Shown: positions 11,971 to 25,450 of the stretch, piece after piece
Layout of the letters: each line of letters opens with the position of its first letter
How positions within the stretch are numbered: the first letter of the stretch is position 1
From: Eriocheir sinensis
Taxonomy: Eukaryota > Arthropoda > Malacostraca > Decapoda > Varunidae
NCBI RefSeq assembly: GCF_024679095.1
Contig: NC_066549.1
Coordinates: 6,258,920-6,322,919, forward strand
Length of the DNA: 64,000 bases
Direction: 5' to 3'
Program-made: the position numbers and the translations under genes
The notes under the pieces: generated by a model
Seen by the model: only the letters and a program-made list of their open reading frames with translations
Databases searched by the model: none
Told to the model about the DNA's origin: nothing

Positions 11971-12082
11971 CTCCTTTACTGCTTTTTCCTTTTCCGCTCT
12001 CCTTCTTCCTCCTTCCCTCCACTTTTCTCCATCCTCTTCAGTGGCTCTCTTACATTTATCTTCCCTCCTTCTCCACTTAACT

Positions 12083-12945
12083 GAACCTAACCTAGCTGTC
12101 CCTAATCTTACCCATATCCCTAACCTGACCTAAGCAAACGTAACAACTTAACCTAACCTAACCTAACCTAACTGTCCCTAATCTTACCCATATCCCTAAC
12201 CTGACCTAAGCAAACGTAACAACTTAACCTAACCTAACCTAACCTAACTGTCCCTAATCTTACCCATATCCCTAACCTAACCTAAGCAAACGTAACAACC
12301 TAACCTAACCTAACCTAACCTAACTGTCCCTAATCTTACCCATATCCCTAACCTAACCTAAGTAAACGTAACAACATAACCTAACCTAACCTAACCTAAC
12401 TGTCCCTAATCTTACCCATATCCCTAACCTAACCTAAGTAAACGTAACAACTTAACCTAACCTAACCTAACCTAACTGTCCCTAGTCTTACCCATATCCC
12501 TAACCTAACCTAAGCAAACGTAACAACCTAACCTAACCTAACCTAACCTAACTGTCCCTAATCTAAGCAAACGTAACAACCTAACCCAACCTAACCTAAC
12601 TGTCCTTACATATCCCTAACCTAACCTAAGTAAACGTAACAACCTAACCTAACCTAACCTAACCTAACTGTCCCTAATCTTACCCATATCCCTAACCTAA
12701 CCTAACTGTCCCTAATCTTACCCATATCCCTAACCTAACCTAAGTAAACGTAACAACCTAGCATAACCTAACCTAACCAAACCAATAACCAAACCAAACC
12801 TACCTAGCATAACCTAACCTAACCAAACCAATAACCAAACCAAACCTGCCTAGCATAACCTAACCTAACCTAACCAATAACCAAACCAAACCTGCCTAGC
12901 ATAACCTAACCTAAAGTAACCGAACCAAACCTAACCAAACCTAAT
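12083..12945. repeat. Interstitial telomere-like (CCTAA)n higher-order array
   Basis: Blocks of CCTAACCTAACCTAACCTAA (arthropod TTAGG, C-rich strand) are embedded in longer units. The spacer marker CTGTCCCTAATCTTACCC recurs at 12096, 12172, 12248, 12324, 12400, 12476 and 12552: an exact 76-bp period. Shortened units start at 12600, 12668 and 12706. A second unit type follows, marked CCTAGCAT at 12757, 12803, 12849 and 12895: exact 46-bp period with CCAAACCAATAACC. Confidence 0.92.
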
Positions 12946-13125
12946 CTATCAAGAGGAGTGAAACGGAAACCTGATATCCAGAAAATGAAACGGAAGGAAC
13001 AGTGAGAGCTTCTGGAGGAGGATGTGGGCGGGAAGGAATTCTGGAAAAGGAGAGATGCAGTTAACCAGGGAATAAAGCCGAGGTTCTTTCCGCCTGGCGC
13101 TTGAGAGAGATGACCTTTATTGCCC
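12946..13125. other. Unassigned spacer between two arrays
   Basis: Purine-rich; nothing recognised. Confidence 0.4.
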
Positions 13126-14217
13126 CTGTCACACCATTACGAGAGCCATGAGGAGACCGCGGGAGAGGGAAAGGAAGATAAAGAAAGGATGGAATTGCTG
13201 TAAAAGGGCGGAAGTTGGGGTAATAATGTCTTTTTACCACTGACTGTTATTTCTATTTACAATTATTTTTTACTATTCAGAGTTAAATGAACAAGAGGAA
13301 GATGAAGAAGACAAGAACATAAAGAAACGAGCTACTGAACAGAGACGGAATTTGGGGTAATAATGTCTTTTTACTACTTAGATACTGTTATTACTGTTTA
13401 CTATGACTCTACTATCAAGAGTTAAATGAACACGAGGAAGCTGAAGAAGGCAAGAACATAAAGAATCGATCCCATACTCTGATCACGCCATTACGAGTTG
13501 AGTGTCCATGAGGAGGTTTAAAGGAGGAGGAGAACAGACGAAAAAAGGAGAAACTACACAAAAACGGAAGTTTGGAGTAAGACCTCGATCCCTTACTCTG
13601 ATCACGCCATTACGAGTTGAGTGTCCTTGAGGAGGTTTGAAGGAGGAGGAGAACAGAAAAACAGGCTAAAAAAAGGAGAAACAATACAAAGACGGAAGTT
13701 TGAAGTAAGACCTCGATCCCTTACTCTAATCACGCCATTACGAATTGAGTGTCCATGAGGAGGTTTGAAGGAGAAAGAGAACAGAAAAACAGGCTAAATA
13801 AAGGAGAAACAATACAAAGAAGGAAATTTGGAGTAAGACCTCGATCCCTTACTCTGATCACGCCATTACGAGTTAAGTGTCCATGAGGAGGTTTGAAGGA
13901 GGAGGAAAGCAGAAAGACAGGCTAAATAAAAGGATATACTATACAAATACAGAAGTTTGGGGTAATGCTGCCTCGATCCTGTACTTTTTCATGCCATTAC
14001 GAGATGGATAACCAGAAGGAGACTGTAGGAGGAGAGCAGAGAGACAGGATAAAAAAAGGATATACTATTCAAATACAGAAGTTTGGGGTAATGCTGCTTC
14101 GGTCCCGTTCTTTATCATGCCATTACGAGTTGAATAGAAGGCTAATGAAGGAGGAAGTGGGCAGAAACAGAGACGAAGAAGATGCTATACAGAGAGGGAA
14201 ACTTGTGGTAATCAAGA
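13126..14217. repeat. ~128-bp minisatellite, about 8 units
   Basis: TCGATCCC-type markers fall at 13466, 13585, 13713, 13841, 13973 and 14099 (periods 119-132). Units share CACGCCATTACGAGTTGAG and CCATGAGGAGGTTTGAAGG. Earlier diverged units start near 13129. Ends at the LINE tail at 14218. Confidence 0.85.
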
Positions 14218-14352
14218 AACCCGAAATTGACCTCTCTTTTGCCACTCTATTTCTGTCTGTTGTGGGAGCGGTGAGTAGCGGGCTTTTTTTTTTCTTTCTC
14301 CACTCTTTTTGTTGCCCTTGAGCCGTCCCCTTTGTTGTAAAAAATTAAAAAA
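14218..14352 (+). mobile_element. LINE 3' UTR fragment
   Basis: GAAATTGACCTCTCTTTTG, GGAGCGGTGAGTAGCGGGC, TTGCCCTTGAGCCGT and a TTGTAAAAAA tail match the 3' UTR of the 47.4-kb LINE. It abuts the end of the 128-bp array. Confidence 0.85.
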
Positions 14353-14854
14353 AAGGCCGAGTCTCGTACTCTCTGCCCGCCACTACAAATTGAATAGTTA
14401 ATAGGTGGGTGAAGAAGGCAGGTAGGGCAGGTAGGTGTGTGAGTAGGTAGGGAGTCACTACTATGCAGGTGTGTGGGCAGGTAGAGGGTTGCTACAGTAC
14501 AGAGGGGTAGGGGTGCCTTGTCAACGCTGCCCCACCCATATGCAGTTTATTATGCACGCCCTTGTTTTCCCTATCACAGCAGTTCGTATGTATCTTTCCA
14601 ATCAGTAATCATGACACGACAAAAATAATTCATTAATTAGCAAATATTGTCGAAACGGCCTCGTTATGAAACCCAATTTTAAACAGTATTTCATTACGAC
14701 ATCGCAGATAAATCATTTTCCACTGTATTTGTTGTTTTTGTTGTTTTATTTCCACTGATATAATATGTACAGAGCGAATGGCACGTCACAATGAACTGGC
14801 CCGAGTCTATAATAATTCAGAATTATACTCAATTTTTTAACTACCCATAATTAA
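14353..14854. other. Unassigned
   Basis: GTAGGTAGG-type short repeats at 14400-14450; otherwise AT-rich with no recognisable feature. Confidence 0.5.
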
Positions 14855-15215
14855 TAATCCCAAAGGCTCATTAAGTAGATTAGTCAAGTTCTCACGAGTG
14901 TTTTTTCACAATCACGGTACAGAAGCCTTGTCAAACTATTACTAGGCTTCCAAAAGTACTCAGGGAAATACTTATAACCTCTACGAAAATCTTATACTGA
15001 TGCAAGAAGGTAAGTATTTTGACTCTTAGACCTGTTTTTTAGACGCTTTCGGCTCTCATGATAAAAAGTTCCAAAGGCTCAGTAAGTTGATTAGTCAAGT
15101 TCTCACGAGTGTTTTTTCACAATCACGGTACAGAAGCCTTGTCAAGCTATTACTAGGCTTCCGAAAGTACTCAGGAAAATACTTATTATAACCTCTACGA
15201 AAGCCTTATCAAATG
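14855..15215 (-). repeat. Dispersed repeat R, two copies 211 bp apart
   Basis: TTAGTCAAGTTCTCACGAGT and ACGGTACAGAAGCCTTGTCA occur at 14879 and 15090 with nearly identical continuation. Minus-strand relative to the copy at 36 kb. Confidence 0.75.
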
Positions 15216-16797
<1,582 letters not shown>

Positions 16798-16975
16798 GGG
16801 TTTTTACAACAAAGGAGACAGCTCAAGGGCACACAAAAAAGGAAACAATAATGAAAAAAAAAAAAAAAGCGTGAGGGATGAAAGAGTGAAGATGCTGGTT
16901 AACTCTTGCATAAGGGGTTTGGACAGTATAGGGATGAGCATGAGTAGAAAGTCGCGTGCAGCGGTTACTGTTAAG
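16798..16975 (-). mobile_element. LINE 3' fragment with internal UTR deletion
   Basis: Tail sequence (ACAACAAAGGAGACAGCTC) joins at about 16868 directly to GTGAGGGATGAAAGAGTG, which in the 47.4-kb copy lies about 170 bp further into the coding end. The coding remnant (reverse of 16870-16965) corresponds to the segment with ARVNQHLHSF. The missing UTR implies a deletion or a shorter source variant. Confidence 0.8.
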
Positions 16976-17187
16976 GCCTTCTGGCAATACAGGACTGTGT
17001 GTGTAATGGCACCTCCACTCTACACTTCACTACAATACAATACAATACAATACTCTGCAATACATGTTTTCGAAGTTCTGCAGATACTGAGGCAAACGCG
17101 ACAATCTGTATATGATCAATGAATTAGCTTTATAGAAGACACTGCTGATTGAAATGTTCCTATTGCTGCTGTGGTATGGATATTTTT

Positions 17188-17256
17188 TTTTTACAACAAA
17201 GGAGACAGCTCAAGGGCACACAAAAATGGAAACAACAATAAAAAATAAAAAAAGCG
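17188..17256 (-). mobile_element. 69-bp LINE tail flanked by a 41-bp direct repeat
   Basis: Only the terminal tail (ACAACAAAGGAGACAGCTC) is present. Flanks 17147-17187 and 17257-17297 (GATTGAAATGTTCCTATTG...) agree at 38 of 41 positions, as expected for a long target-site duplication. Confidence 0.85.
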
Positions 17257-17297
17257 GATTGAAATGTTCCTATTGCTGCTTTGATGTGGATATTTTT

Positions 17298-17805
17298 GCA
17301 ACAACTAGTTCATCTATTTGGTAAAGTAGAACAAGTGTCTGAGCTACGCTATATACCTTGAATGATCAATACATATTCACTTATAAACTGTGTAATTTGG
17401 GGATATATATTCTCGGCTGAATGGAAAAGTATTACATTCCTTTCATTCTTTCATAGAACACTAAATTGTAGTTACAGGAGCGGTGTTTAGCGATCAGAAC
17501 TGTTATCTAATTTTAGCATTCTGTCTATTACACTTCTGCACTGTGATGTTTAATTAACTGGGAAAACAACTCCGGCATTACAGTGTGATTCAATTAACCT
17601 TTTGCACGGAGGGTGAACAACGTGACAGCGCGACACTTCCTGGCAAAGATTATTATCACAACCGTTAAATATATCATACACACGCCTAGGGTATGATACA
17701 ACACCTTTTTAATAATCACATTGCTGCTTCAAATGAATATAATTACGCTAACGGACACGTACGAATATGATGTGACAAGCATAACGCACGCTCAGATGAT
17801 AACTG
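17298..17805. other. Unassigned AT-rich
   Basis: No recognisable feature. Confidence 0.5.
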
Positions 17806-17960
17806 ATTTTTTTTTTTTTTTTTACGTGTACGCCTATAGCGCCGGTAGGCTTTCTTCAGGGGCCTGGGTGGTGTTTGGCCCCAGCCTTATGCCTGTATAT
17901 CGCCGTGGCTGTACTGTGTGCCTCCGTACCGATACCCAAACCCAATTATCCATCCCACCG
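17806..17960 (-). mobile_element. SINE-like element with poly(A), copy 2
   Basis: Plus strand: T run, then TACGTGTACGCCTATAGCGC, AGGCTTTCTTCAGGGGCC and TTTGGCCCCAGCC, the reverse complement of the 2.6-kb copy. Confidence 0.65.
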
Positions 17961-18762
17961 AGCCCATGCATCACCGCGCGTCCAATAACTGATGAAACTA
18001 AACGCTAAAAACAAGCTCTGTGATCTGATTTATTGACTCACCGTGCTGGCCCTGAGGTGAGGTGAATGATGATGGCGGTGACGAATTAATGCAGACGTAT
18101 GTTATAGAAATTTAGGGAGAGCTTTTTTAATAACCGGATGTGAGGTGTGATGACGAAAGGAGAAGGATATTAATTGTTTGTGCGCAAGTAGGGATCGTTC
18201 ATCAATTATTTGTTTTGTTTTAGAGTTAATTACTTGGGGCGTTGTGTCTCTGAATAAGTGTAACACTCTTATTGTAACGAATTATACATATATATTATTT
18301 TTCACGTTTCAACAACTGGTAAATGTTTGCAATATACACCAGCATTGTGCGATTCCACACTTATTGTGATCCAAACTCGTCCATCAGCCGTTTTTGGGTC
18401 ATACAGCAAATAGTGAAAGTGTTACCAAACATCATAATTATTAGTTAAACACAAGCAAACGGAGGTAACAACATCTCCTAAGCCGATTAAGGTAGGTGCC
18501 CAAAAAGCTATTTACTCCTGATAATACGAATACACACCCCCTAACGCCACTCAGCGGTGAAAACAACCACTGCGGCGGATCACCTTGAGTCCCGTATGGA
18601 TGACGCTCAACACCCAACACGCACCTTTGCCGTTGATGCGATAGGCGTCCAAACCTTAGTGCCTACCCAAGCTTCACAAATCACTCTTCTTCAACGACAC
18701 TGATTCTGAAAGCTCTCCATGCATAAAATAAAATAAATATAACAATAACAAGAAAATTATAA
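17961..18762. other. Unassigned
   Basis: Unique-looking sequence of mixed composition; no exon with both splice sites found. Confidence 0.45.
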
Positions 18763-18767
18763 TAATG

Positions 18768-18843
<76 letters not shown>

Positions 18844-18852
18844 TAATAATGA
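18763..18852. repeat. (TAA)n microsatellite
   Basis: Nearly pure TAA/ATA triplets. Confidence 0.97.
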
Positions 18853-19471
18853 TAGATAACTGAATAATATTTACGTTAAAATAAAATACGAAAAAATCTA
18901 TAAAAAAAAACTACAAGGCATGTTATGTCTGGAGGTATGCTGAAGCCCTCGTCTTCGGGAGGATTTAAGAGGCATGAGCGTGCGGGAGACTAATCATAAT
19001 ATATCCATAATAAATGAAAAAAATATATATATACATATATAAATATATGTACTCGGCCTGGCCTGTCCCCAAAGGCACTCACTCCAATGTAAATTTCTTT
19101 CTCGTCACAGCAAATCATGAATGAGTTGTTGCATTTATAAACAGTGGAATTATTTCCTATCGAGTGCTGATACATCGTTCATCTCCCTGTGCATGTGTCA
19201 CCAACACCAATACTAATTCGCAATGACTGGTTGCCGAATATATTTCTCTGAAAATTTTATCCTGCAAGCACTCTGAAAAAAATATCTTCGCATTTCATAG
19301 CTCTGGGGAAGCAGAAGCAGAGACTTAATTAAGCAGGAAATTCACTGCATTGATCGACAAAAAATACAATGACAAAGTTGTGCAAATGACCGCGGCCATA
19401 AGTTTATGTAAATTTGTTTGTCTCGGGAATTTTATGAGCAAATTCCACTTCTCGGCTACACACGCCACATC
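18853..19471. other. Unassigned
   Basis: Short TATATA patch at 19022-19048; nothing else recognised. Confidence 0.45.
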
Positions 19472-19560
19472 GCACCCCCACACCCACACACCCACACCCA
19501 CACACCCACACCCACACACACACCCACACACCCACACCCACACACCCACACACATCTCTT

Positions 19561-19637
<77 letters not shown>
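19472..19637. repeat. (CACACCCA)n followed by (TA)n
   Basis: CACCCACA octamers 19474-19556, TA dinucleotides 19559-19637, then TCATCATCATCATC. Confidence 0.95.
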
Positions 19638-19639
<2 letters not shown>

Positions 19640-20341
19640 TCATCATCATCAATAGCCTATATTATTCCCCTGCAGGACAAAGGACTCTACCTAGAAAAAA
19701 CAATGTCATCAGAAAATCGAAGTGTACGTAAGAATTTACTTCCCCTCTTAATTCCATTCTTCCCTAGTGAAGCATTTTTAAAAATTTCCGTATCTAACTT
19801 TCTATTGGGACATTTCCGGTACCCGAATAAAGTTCAATAGTCATTGCTCTGCCTTTGTGTACGTCTCCAAGAATCCTACAACAGATTTTCTCGGCGCTCT
19901 GTTGTCGAATCGCATTCACCACCGATAGTTTCCACCGAGTCGAAGTCAGTGAATGCCGAACGACGCTGTATGCTAAAGATGAGCCACTTCCTTTACGAGA
20001 ATACAGGGCAAGAGTGATCGTTGACACTGAATGAACTAATGAACTCAGCCCTGTGAATCATTATTAATTAAACACTTGTTGATTCACAGGCTACTCGTCT
20101 GGCTCCTGAGGGTTCGTCCTGTGTGCCGCAGATGTGTAAGCCGTAATTAAAAACACCTGATTAGGCAACCGTCATCTTTGCTCAAACAGATCAATCACCA
20201 CTCAAGTCAAAGAATCAAAGAAAACCGGAAGCTTTGACAAGGAAAGTGAATGGGTGAAAACAAGCTTGATTCACCGCTAGTGATCACCCCCCTAGCTCAT
20301 CAGCGTGCCTTGTGGCCGGTGGAAGGGCTGGTGCTTTGTCA
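19638..20341. other. Unassigned, with a small hairpin
   Basis: CCTGTGAATCA (20050-20060) and TGATTCACAGG (20080-20090) are exact inverted 11-mers around a 19-base AT-rich loop. No gene supported. Confidence 0.45.
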
Positions 20342-20521
20342 TTACCTCGGCCGCTGCCCCGCATGGCTCTCCGGCTGGCAACAGAACCGCCCACGCCGTC
20401 GACAGCCTCCAAAAGGGACTGCTGCTCTACTACTGCAATCCGTCATGCAACTGTTTAATCCAATGCGACTATTTCTTTGAGGATACTTACACATCTCGAA
20501 AACCTTTATATCATACTTCAT
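20342..20521 (-). CDS. Candidate cysteine-rich, beta-defensin-like peptide exon (59 codons)
   Basis: A minus-strand frame runs from ATG at 20521 to TAA at 20342, starting MKYDIKVFEMCKYPQ and ending SHAGQRPR. Cysteines lie at residues 11, 25, 29, 40, 47 and 48, i.e. C-x13-C-x3-C-x10-C-x6-CC. The C-x3-C-x(8-10)-C-x(5-6)-CC part is the spacing of beta-defensins and of decapod panusin-type peptides. The last third is cationic (CRRRGRFCC). It lies 1.3 kb downstream of the signal-peptide exon on the same strand. A weak acceptor (TTTTCGAG before the ATG at codon 10) would keep the phase-0 frame of that exon; the better CAG (AAACAG before TTGCATG) would need a different donor phase. Both other reading directions are also partly open, so chance is a real alternative. 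Not recognised as any specific known gene. Confidence 0.25.
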   Translation of the reverse strand: MKYDIKVFEMCKYPQRNSRIGLNSCMTDCSSRAAVPFGGCRRRGRFCCQPESHAGQRPR

Positions 20522-20718
20522 AGTTCGAAAGTATACTCTCGCCTAAACCTTATTTCTGGCTAAAACAAGGAAAGGTAAACTGTGGTAGCCCGGATATAAC
20601 ACCTAATGGATTCTCAACCACCACAGGCTCATGGGACAGTGCGACGGAGATGAGCACCGAGGCCACACGCGGGCTTTTCACTATTGCTTGGTTGTTGTTG
20701 TTGTTGTTGTTGTTTTTG

Positions 20719-21020
20719 AGTCTGGGCCTGAGCGTCTCGTCGAGGCTTTCCAGGTGCTGTAACTGTTAAGGTACTGGGGGACAGCGTTGCCAGACTATCG
20801 TACACATCGCATCGCATTTTCGTTGTTTCTGACCACTAACTATAGCAAAAACAAACAAACAAACATCAATAAATAAGAGTTTTAACGCTAACTTAATTTT
20901 TTTTTCTATTGTGTAGGTAGGTGAGAGGAGTTTGAGAAGTAATAAAAAGACGATGTGATGAATACGATAATCTGGCAACGCTGCTGGGGGAAAACGTACA
21001 GCAGGGATACAGATTGCTTT
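20719..21020 (+). pseudogene. Inverted, diverged copy of the signal-peptide exon region, broken by a MITE
   Basis: Positions 20719-20780 match the minus-strand sequence 21925-21864 upstream of the signal-peptide ATG (about 56 of 62 bases, e.g. GGGCCTGAGCGTCT and GGCTTTCCAGGTGCTGT). Homology stops at a hAT-like MITE (20782-20983) and resumes after it (CAGGGATACAGAT against CAGGTATACGGAT). The start codon is not conserved. A LINE tail follows at 21029. It is either a decayed duplicate of the gene start or a second copy of a dispersed repeat that the exon sits in. Confidence 0.45.
20782..20983. mobile_element. hAT-like MITE, copy 2 (202 bp)
   Basis: Termini CAGCGTTGCCAGACTATCG and CGATAATCTGGCAACGCTG; exact 8-bp duplication CTGGGGGA on both sides (20774-20781, 20984-20991). 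Most diverged interior of the four copies. It splits the inverted exon-1 copy. Confidence 0.88.
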
Positions 21021-21028
21021 CATTATTG

Positions 21029-21085
21029 CTTGCTTTTTTTTCTTTTTTTACCCTTGAGCTGTTTCTTTGCTGTAAAAAATAAAAT
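21029..21085 (+). mobile_element. LINE 3' tail fragment
   Basis: ACCCTTGAGCTGTTTCTTTG followed by TGTAAAAAATAAAATAAA. The last 55 bp of the LINE 3' end, adjacent to the decayed exon copy. Confidence 0.75.
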
Positions 21086-21383
21086 AAATAAAAAATAAAA
21101 TAACCTGTGCCCTCAGTTCTAACGTTACCAGACAACCACGTGGCCTTGACCTGACAAATACGGATCTAAAACCATCTATATTCAGTTCCCAAAATCATTC
21201 AATCTCAACTCCGACACTAATTTGAAAGTGTGTCGCAAAATAAGTCAATTCACGGATGCAAATTAAATCGAAATGCTGTTATGTCGTAAAACGGTGTGGG
21301 TGGGTGTGGGTGGGTGTGGGGGGCTGTGGGGGGGGAGGGGAGGAGGGCAATAAGTGTAGTTACCTCAGGGAGACTAAAAAAAA

Positions 21384-21430
<47 letters not shown>

Positions 21431-21793
21431 CGAGTTACCTCAATCTAATTATCTACACGTACTAGTCTTATCTATCAATCTATTAATCTATCTATCTGTT
21501 TGTCTATTTATCTATCTATCTACCAATCTATCTGTGTTAACCTATCTATTTATCTACATCTATCTCCCTGTATGTGTATGTATCTATCAATCTAGCTATC
21601 CATCAATCTAAAGTTGGAGGTCATTCACTATAGCTGCGCGTGACCTCGGTGCTCAAATCCGTAACATTACATCCACCAACCCACTCACCTACACCCACAC
21701 ACCCACACACCCACACCCACACACACCTGAGCCACACCCACACACCCACCCACCCACCTACACCCACACACCCACGCCCACACCCACACACAC
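21086..21793. repeat. Microsatellite cluster in the putative intron
   Basis: GGGTGTGGGT 21294-21340, (GT)n 21387-21429, CTAT/TCTA 21464-21610, a SINE 3' scrap TATAGCTGCGCGTG at 21630, and ACACCCACACAC 21680-21793. Confidence 0.85.
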
Positions 21794-21856
21794 CTGAGCC
21801 ACAAGGAGCATCATCAGGAAGGCGAACACGGCCACAACGATCCGTATACCTGCCAT
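21794..21856 (-). CDS. Candidate first coding exon: signal peptide of a small secreted protein
   Basis: Read on the minus strand, ATG at 21856 opens 21 codons starting MAGIRIVVAVFAFLMML and ending LVAQ. A CAG|GTGTGT junction follows (donor GT at 21793-21792). One Arg followed by an uninterrupted hydrophobic core is the textbook layout of a eukaryotic signal peptide, and a donor right after it is the usual architecture of arthropod antimicrobial-peptide genes. The 60 bases upstream of the ATG recur at 20719-20780 on the other strand at about 90% identity, so this region has been duplicated or is a dispersed repeat. The intron then runs through a CCCACA-rich microsatellite. A plausible second exon is at 20521-20342. 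No transcript evidence; the exon could be fortuitous. Confidence 0.4.
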
Positions 21857-22113
21857 CCTTTCTCCCCAGTACCTTGCCAGTAACAGCACCTGGAAAGCCT
21901 TGACAAGACGCTCAGGCCCAGAGTCTATTTTTCTCCCTGGCGTCGGCGGGGGCGTGGTGGTAATGGGCCGAATGAATCACCTCCCACCCGTTATGTCCCT
22001 TCCACCCATCATGTCCCTCCCTCCCTCCCTCCTCGCACACACCTCGCTGCGTCTCTCGCCCCAGCGCTTGCGGACAGGGAAGAAAAATGAAGTAAGTTCG
22101 CCTGAGTGAGCAT

Positions 22114-22160
<47 letters not shown>

Positions 22161-22795
22161 ATCTGCATATTTTTCATTTCCGTGCTTCACTCTCCCTCTC
22201 CTCCCCCACTCCCTCATTCCACTACCACCACCACCATCAACAACAACAACAGCAAAAACAACATATACTAACACCATCTCAGAAAAGTCGACTTGAATAA
22301 AAGAAAATACCTGAAGGATAGAAAGTAGTTTACACCATGTCATTCATCTTCCTTGCCTCTGAAAGGATATAAAAGTGCGGTGCGTTATTTGAGTAAAGGT
22401 AGTTATATAATACACACCAAGACGTATATCTTCCCTGTGTCTTCTTACTATTGCAGCGTCGAGCACTTGGCACAGGTACAAGAAACGGAGTCAGCGGTGT
22501 GTTAGCCTGCATGGTGCTAAGTTGATTTCCTATTATATATCCTTGGTAAAACGTGCGCGGGCGGGCTGATTAAACGGGCTGATGAAATACCGTAGTTTTA
22601 TACAGGGAAGAAAGCAGCACAACGGGTAACAATTAATAAAAGCAGAGACGCCCGCTAAGCACTGCTCCCATAAAAGAAATTAGAGATGAGTGGCCAAAAG
22701 AGGAACGCCGACCTCACTTTATGCTTATCACTGAGAAGATGTTTAGTGTCCATAACAAGAGATCATGCTCCCTCTTCCTCGACCCTTCCTTTGAG
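21857..22795. other. Possible upstream region of the secreted-peptide gene; otherwise unassigned
   Basis: 21857-22085 is GC-richer with C/T-rich tracts (CCCTTCCACCCATC). (GT)n at 22114-22157. No TATA box or other promoter motif I can defend at a sensible distance from 21856. Confidence 0.3.
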
Positions 22796-22948
22796 ATCAC
22801 CTCCAATATCAAGACACCTCTCCTCCCGAAATTGACCTCTCTTTTGGCCGCTCAATACCTTTGTCTTTGCGGAAACAGCGATTAGCGGGCTGTTTTTTCT
22901 TTACAGATTTTTTTGTTGCCCTTGAGCTGTTTCTTTAGCGGTAAAAAA

Positions 22949-22956
<8 letters not shown>
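22796..22956 (+). mobile_element. LINE 3' UTR fragment whose A-tail runs into (GA)n
   Basis: CACCTCTCCTCCCGAAATTG, AGCGATTAGCGGGC and TTGCCCTTGAGCTG are followed by GTAAAAAAAAAAAAAAA and immediately by an 84-bp (GA)n tract. Confidence 0.85.

Positions 22957-23041
<85 letters not shown>
22957..23041. repeat. (GA)n microsatellite
   Basis: Pure GA repeat continuing from the LINE A-tail. Confidence 0.97.
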
Positions 23042-23043
<2 letters not shown>

Positions 23044-23374
23044 CAGTATGCCAAATTCCGGTTCATATACGTACATACAAGCTTTAAATGAGCCCCTTTT
23101 ATGGGTTCATGCAACACCTTGACTGTCTCGTTTAATAATGGGTTGGAGCAAAACGCCACGTCAGAAGTAATTTGAAGTTCAGTATGGGAAACTTGTTAAA
23201 AGCTTCCCTTGAGTTTTGGGTTGGTATGAAATGGATTAATATTCTGAGTTCAGGGGAGCTGGAAATACGACCGCAAGACTTACGTTGTGACGCGAGTGAA
23301 AATAAAACTTACACAATTTCAAGACCTAATGCAATTTTTCCTTACATTAAACACGGCAAGGTCACATTTCTCTA

Positions 23375-23379
<5 letters not shown>
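23042..23379. other. Unassigned
   Basis: No recognisable feature. Confidence 0.5.
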
Positions 23380-25212
<1,833 letters not shown>

Positions 25213-25450
25213 TCATTTAGTTGGCGCAACATCTGTAGTCATATGCCGGAGAGAGACAGAAGGGAAGAGAATTATAGGAGAAGGGAACAGATACCAGGAG
25301 ACGGGACACAACCCCCAATTAATACCTGGTGCCCATTCACTGCTGGGTGGACATGGGCGTAGGGTATCGGAAAAGCCGACCAAATTTTTCCTCTCCGCCC
25401 GGGAATCGAATTCGGGCTTAAAATATGGGTGTTTTTCTTCAGCGTAGCAC
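25213..25450 (-). mobile_element. SINE-like element with B box
   Basis: Minus strand: CGAATTCGATTCCCGGGCG (B-box-like, near 25395-25413), then CACCAGGTATTAATTGGGGG, GTCTCCTGGTATCTGTTCC and TCCGGCATATGACTACAG. The layout (pol III box, then a fixed body) fits a tRNA-derived SINE; I know similar sequence as a dispersed decapod repeat but cannot verify it here. Confidence 0.6.

Noticed and set aside
11830..12084. 84-codon frame before the telomere-like array
   Set aside because: Pyrimidine-rich part of a duplicated noncoding segment.
20305..20523. Plus-strand frame with GNRTAHAVDSLQKGLL, faintly like the end of anti-lipopolysaccharide factors
   Set aside because: No intact LPS-binding loop, needs a frameshift, and conflicts in strand with the better-supported signal-peptide exon.
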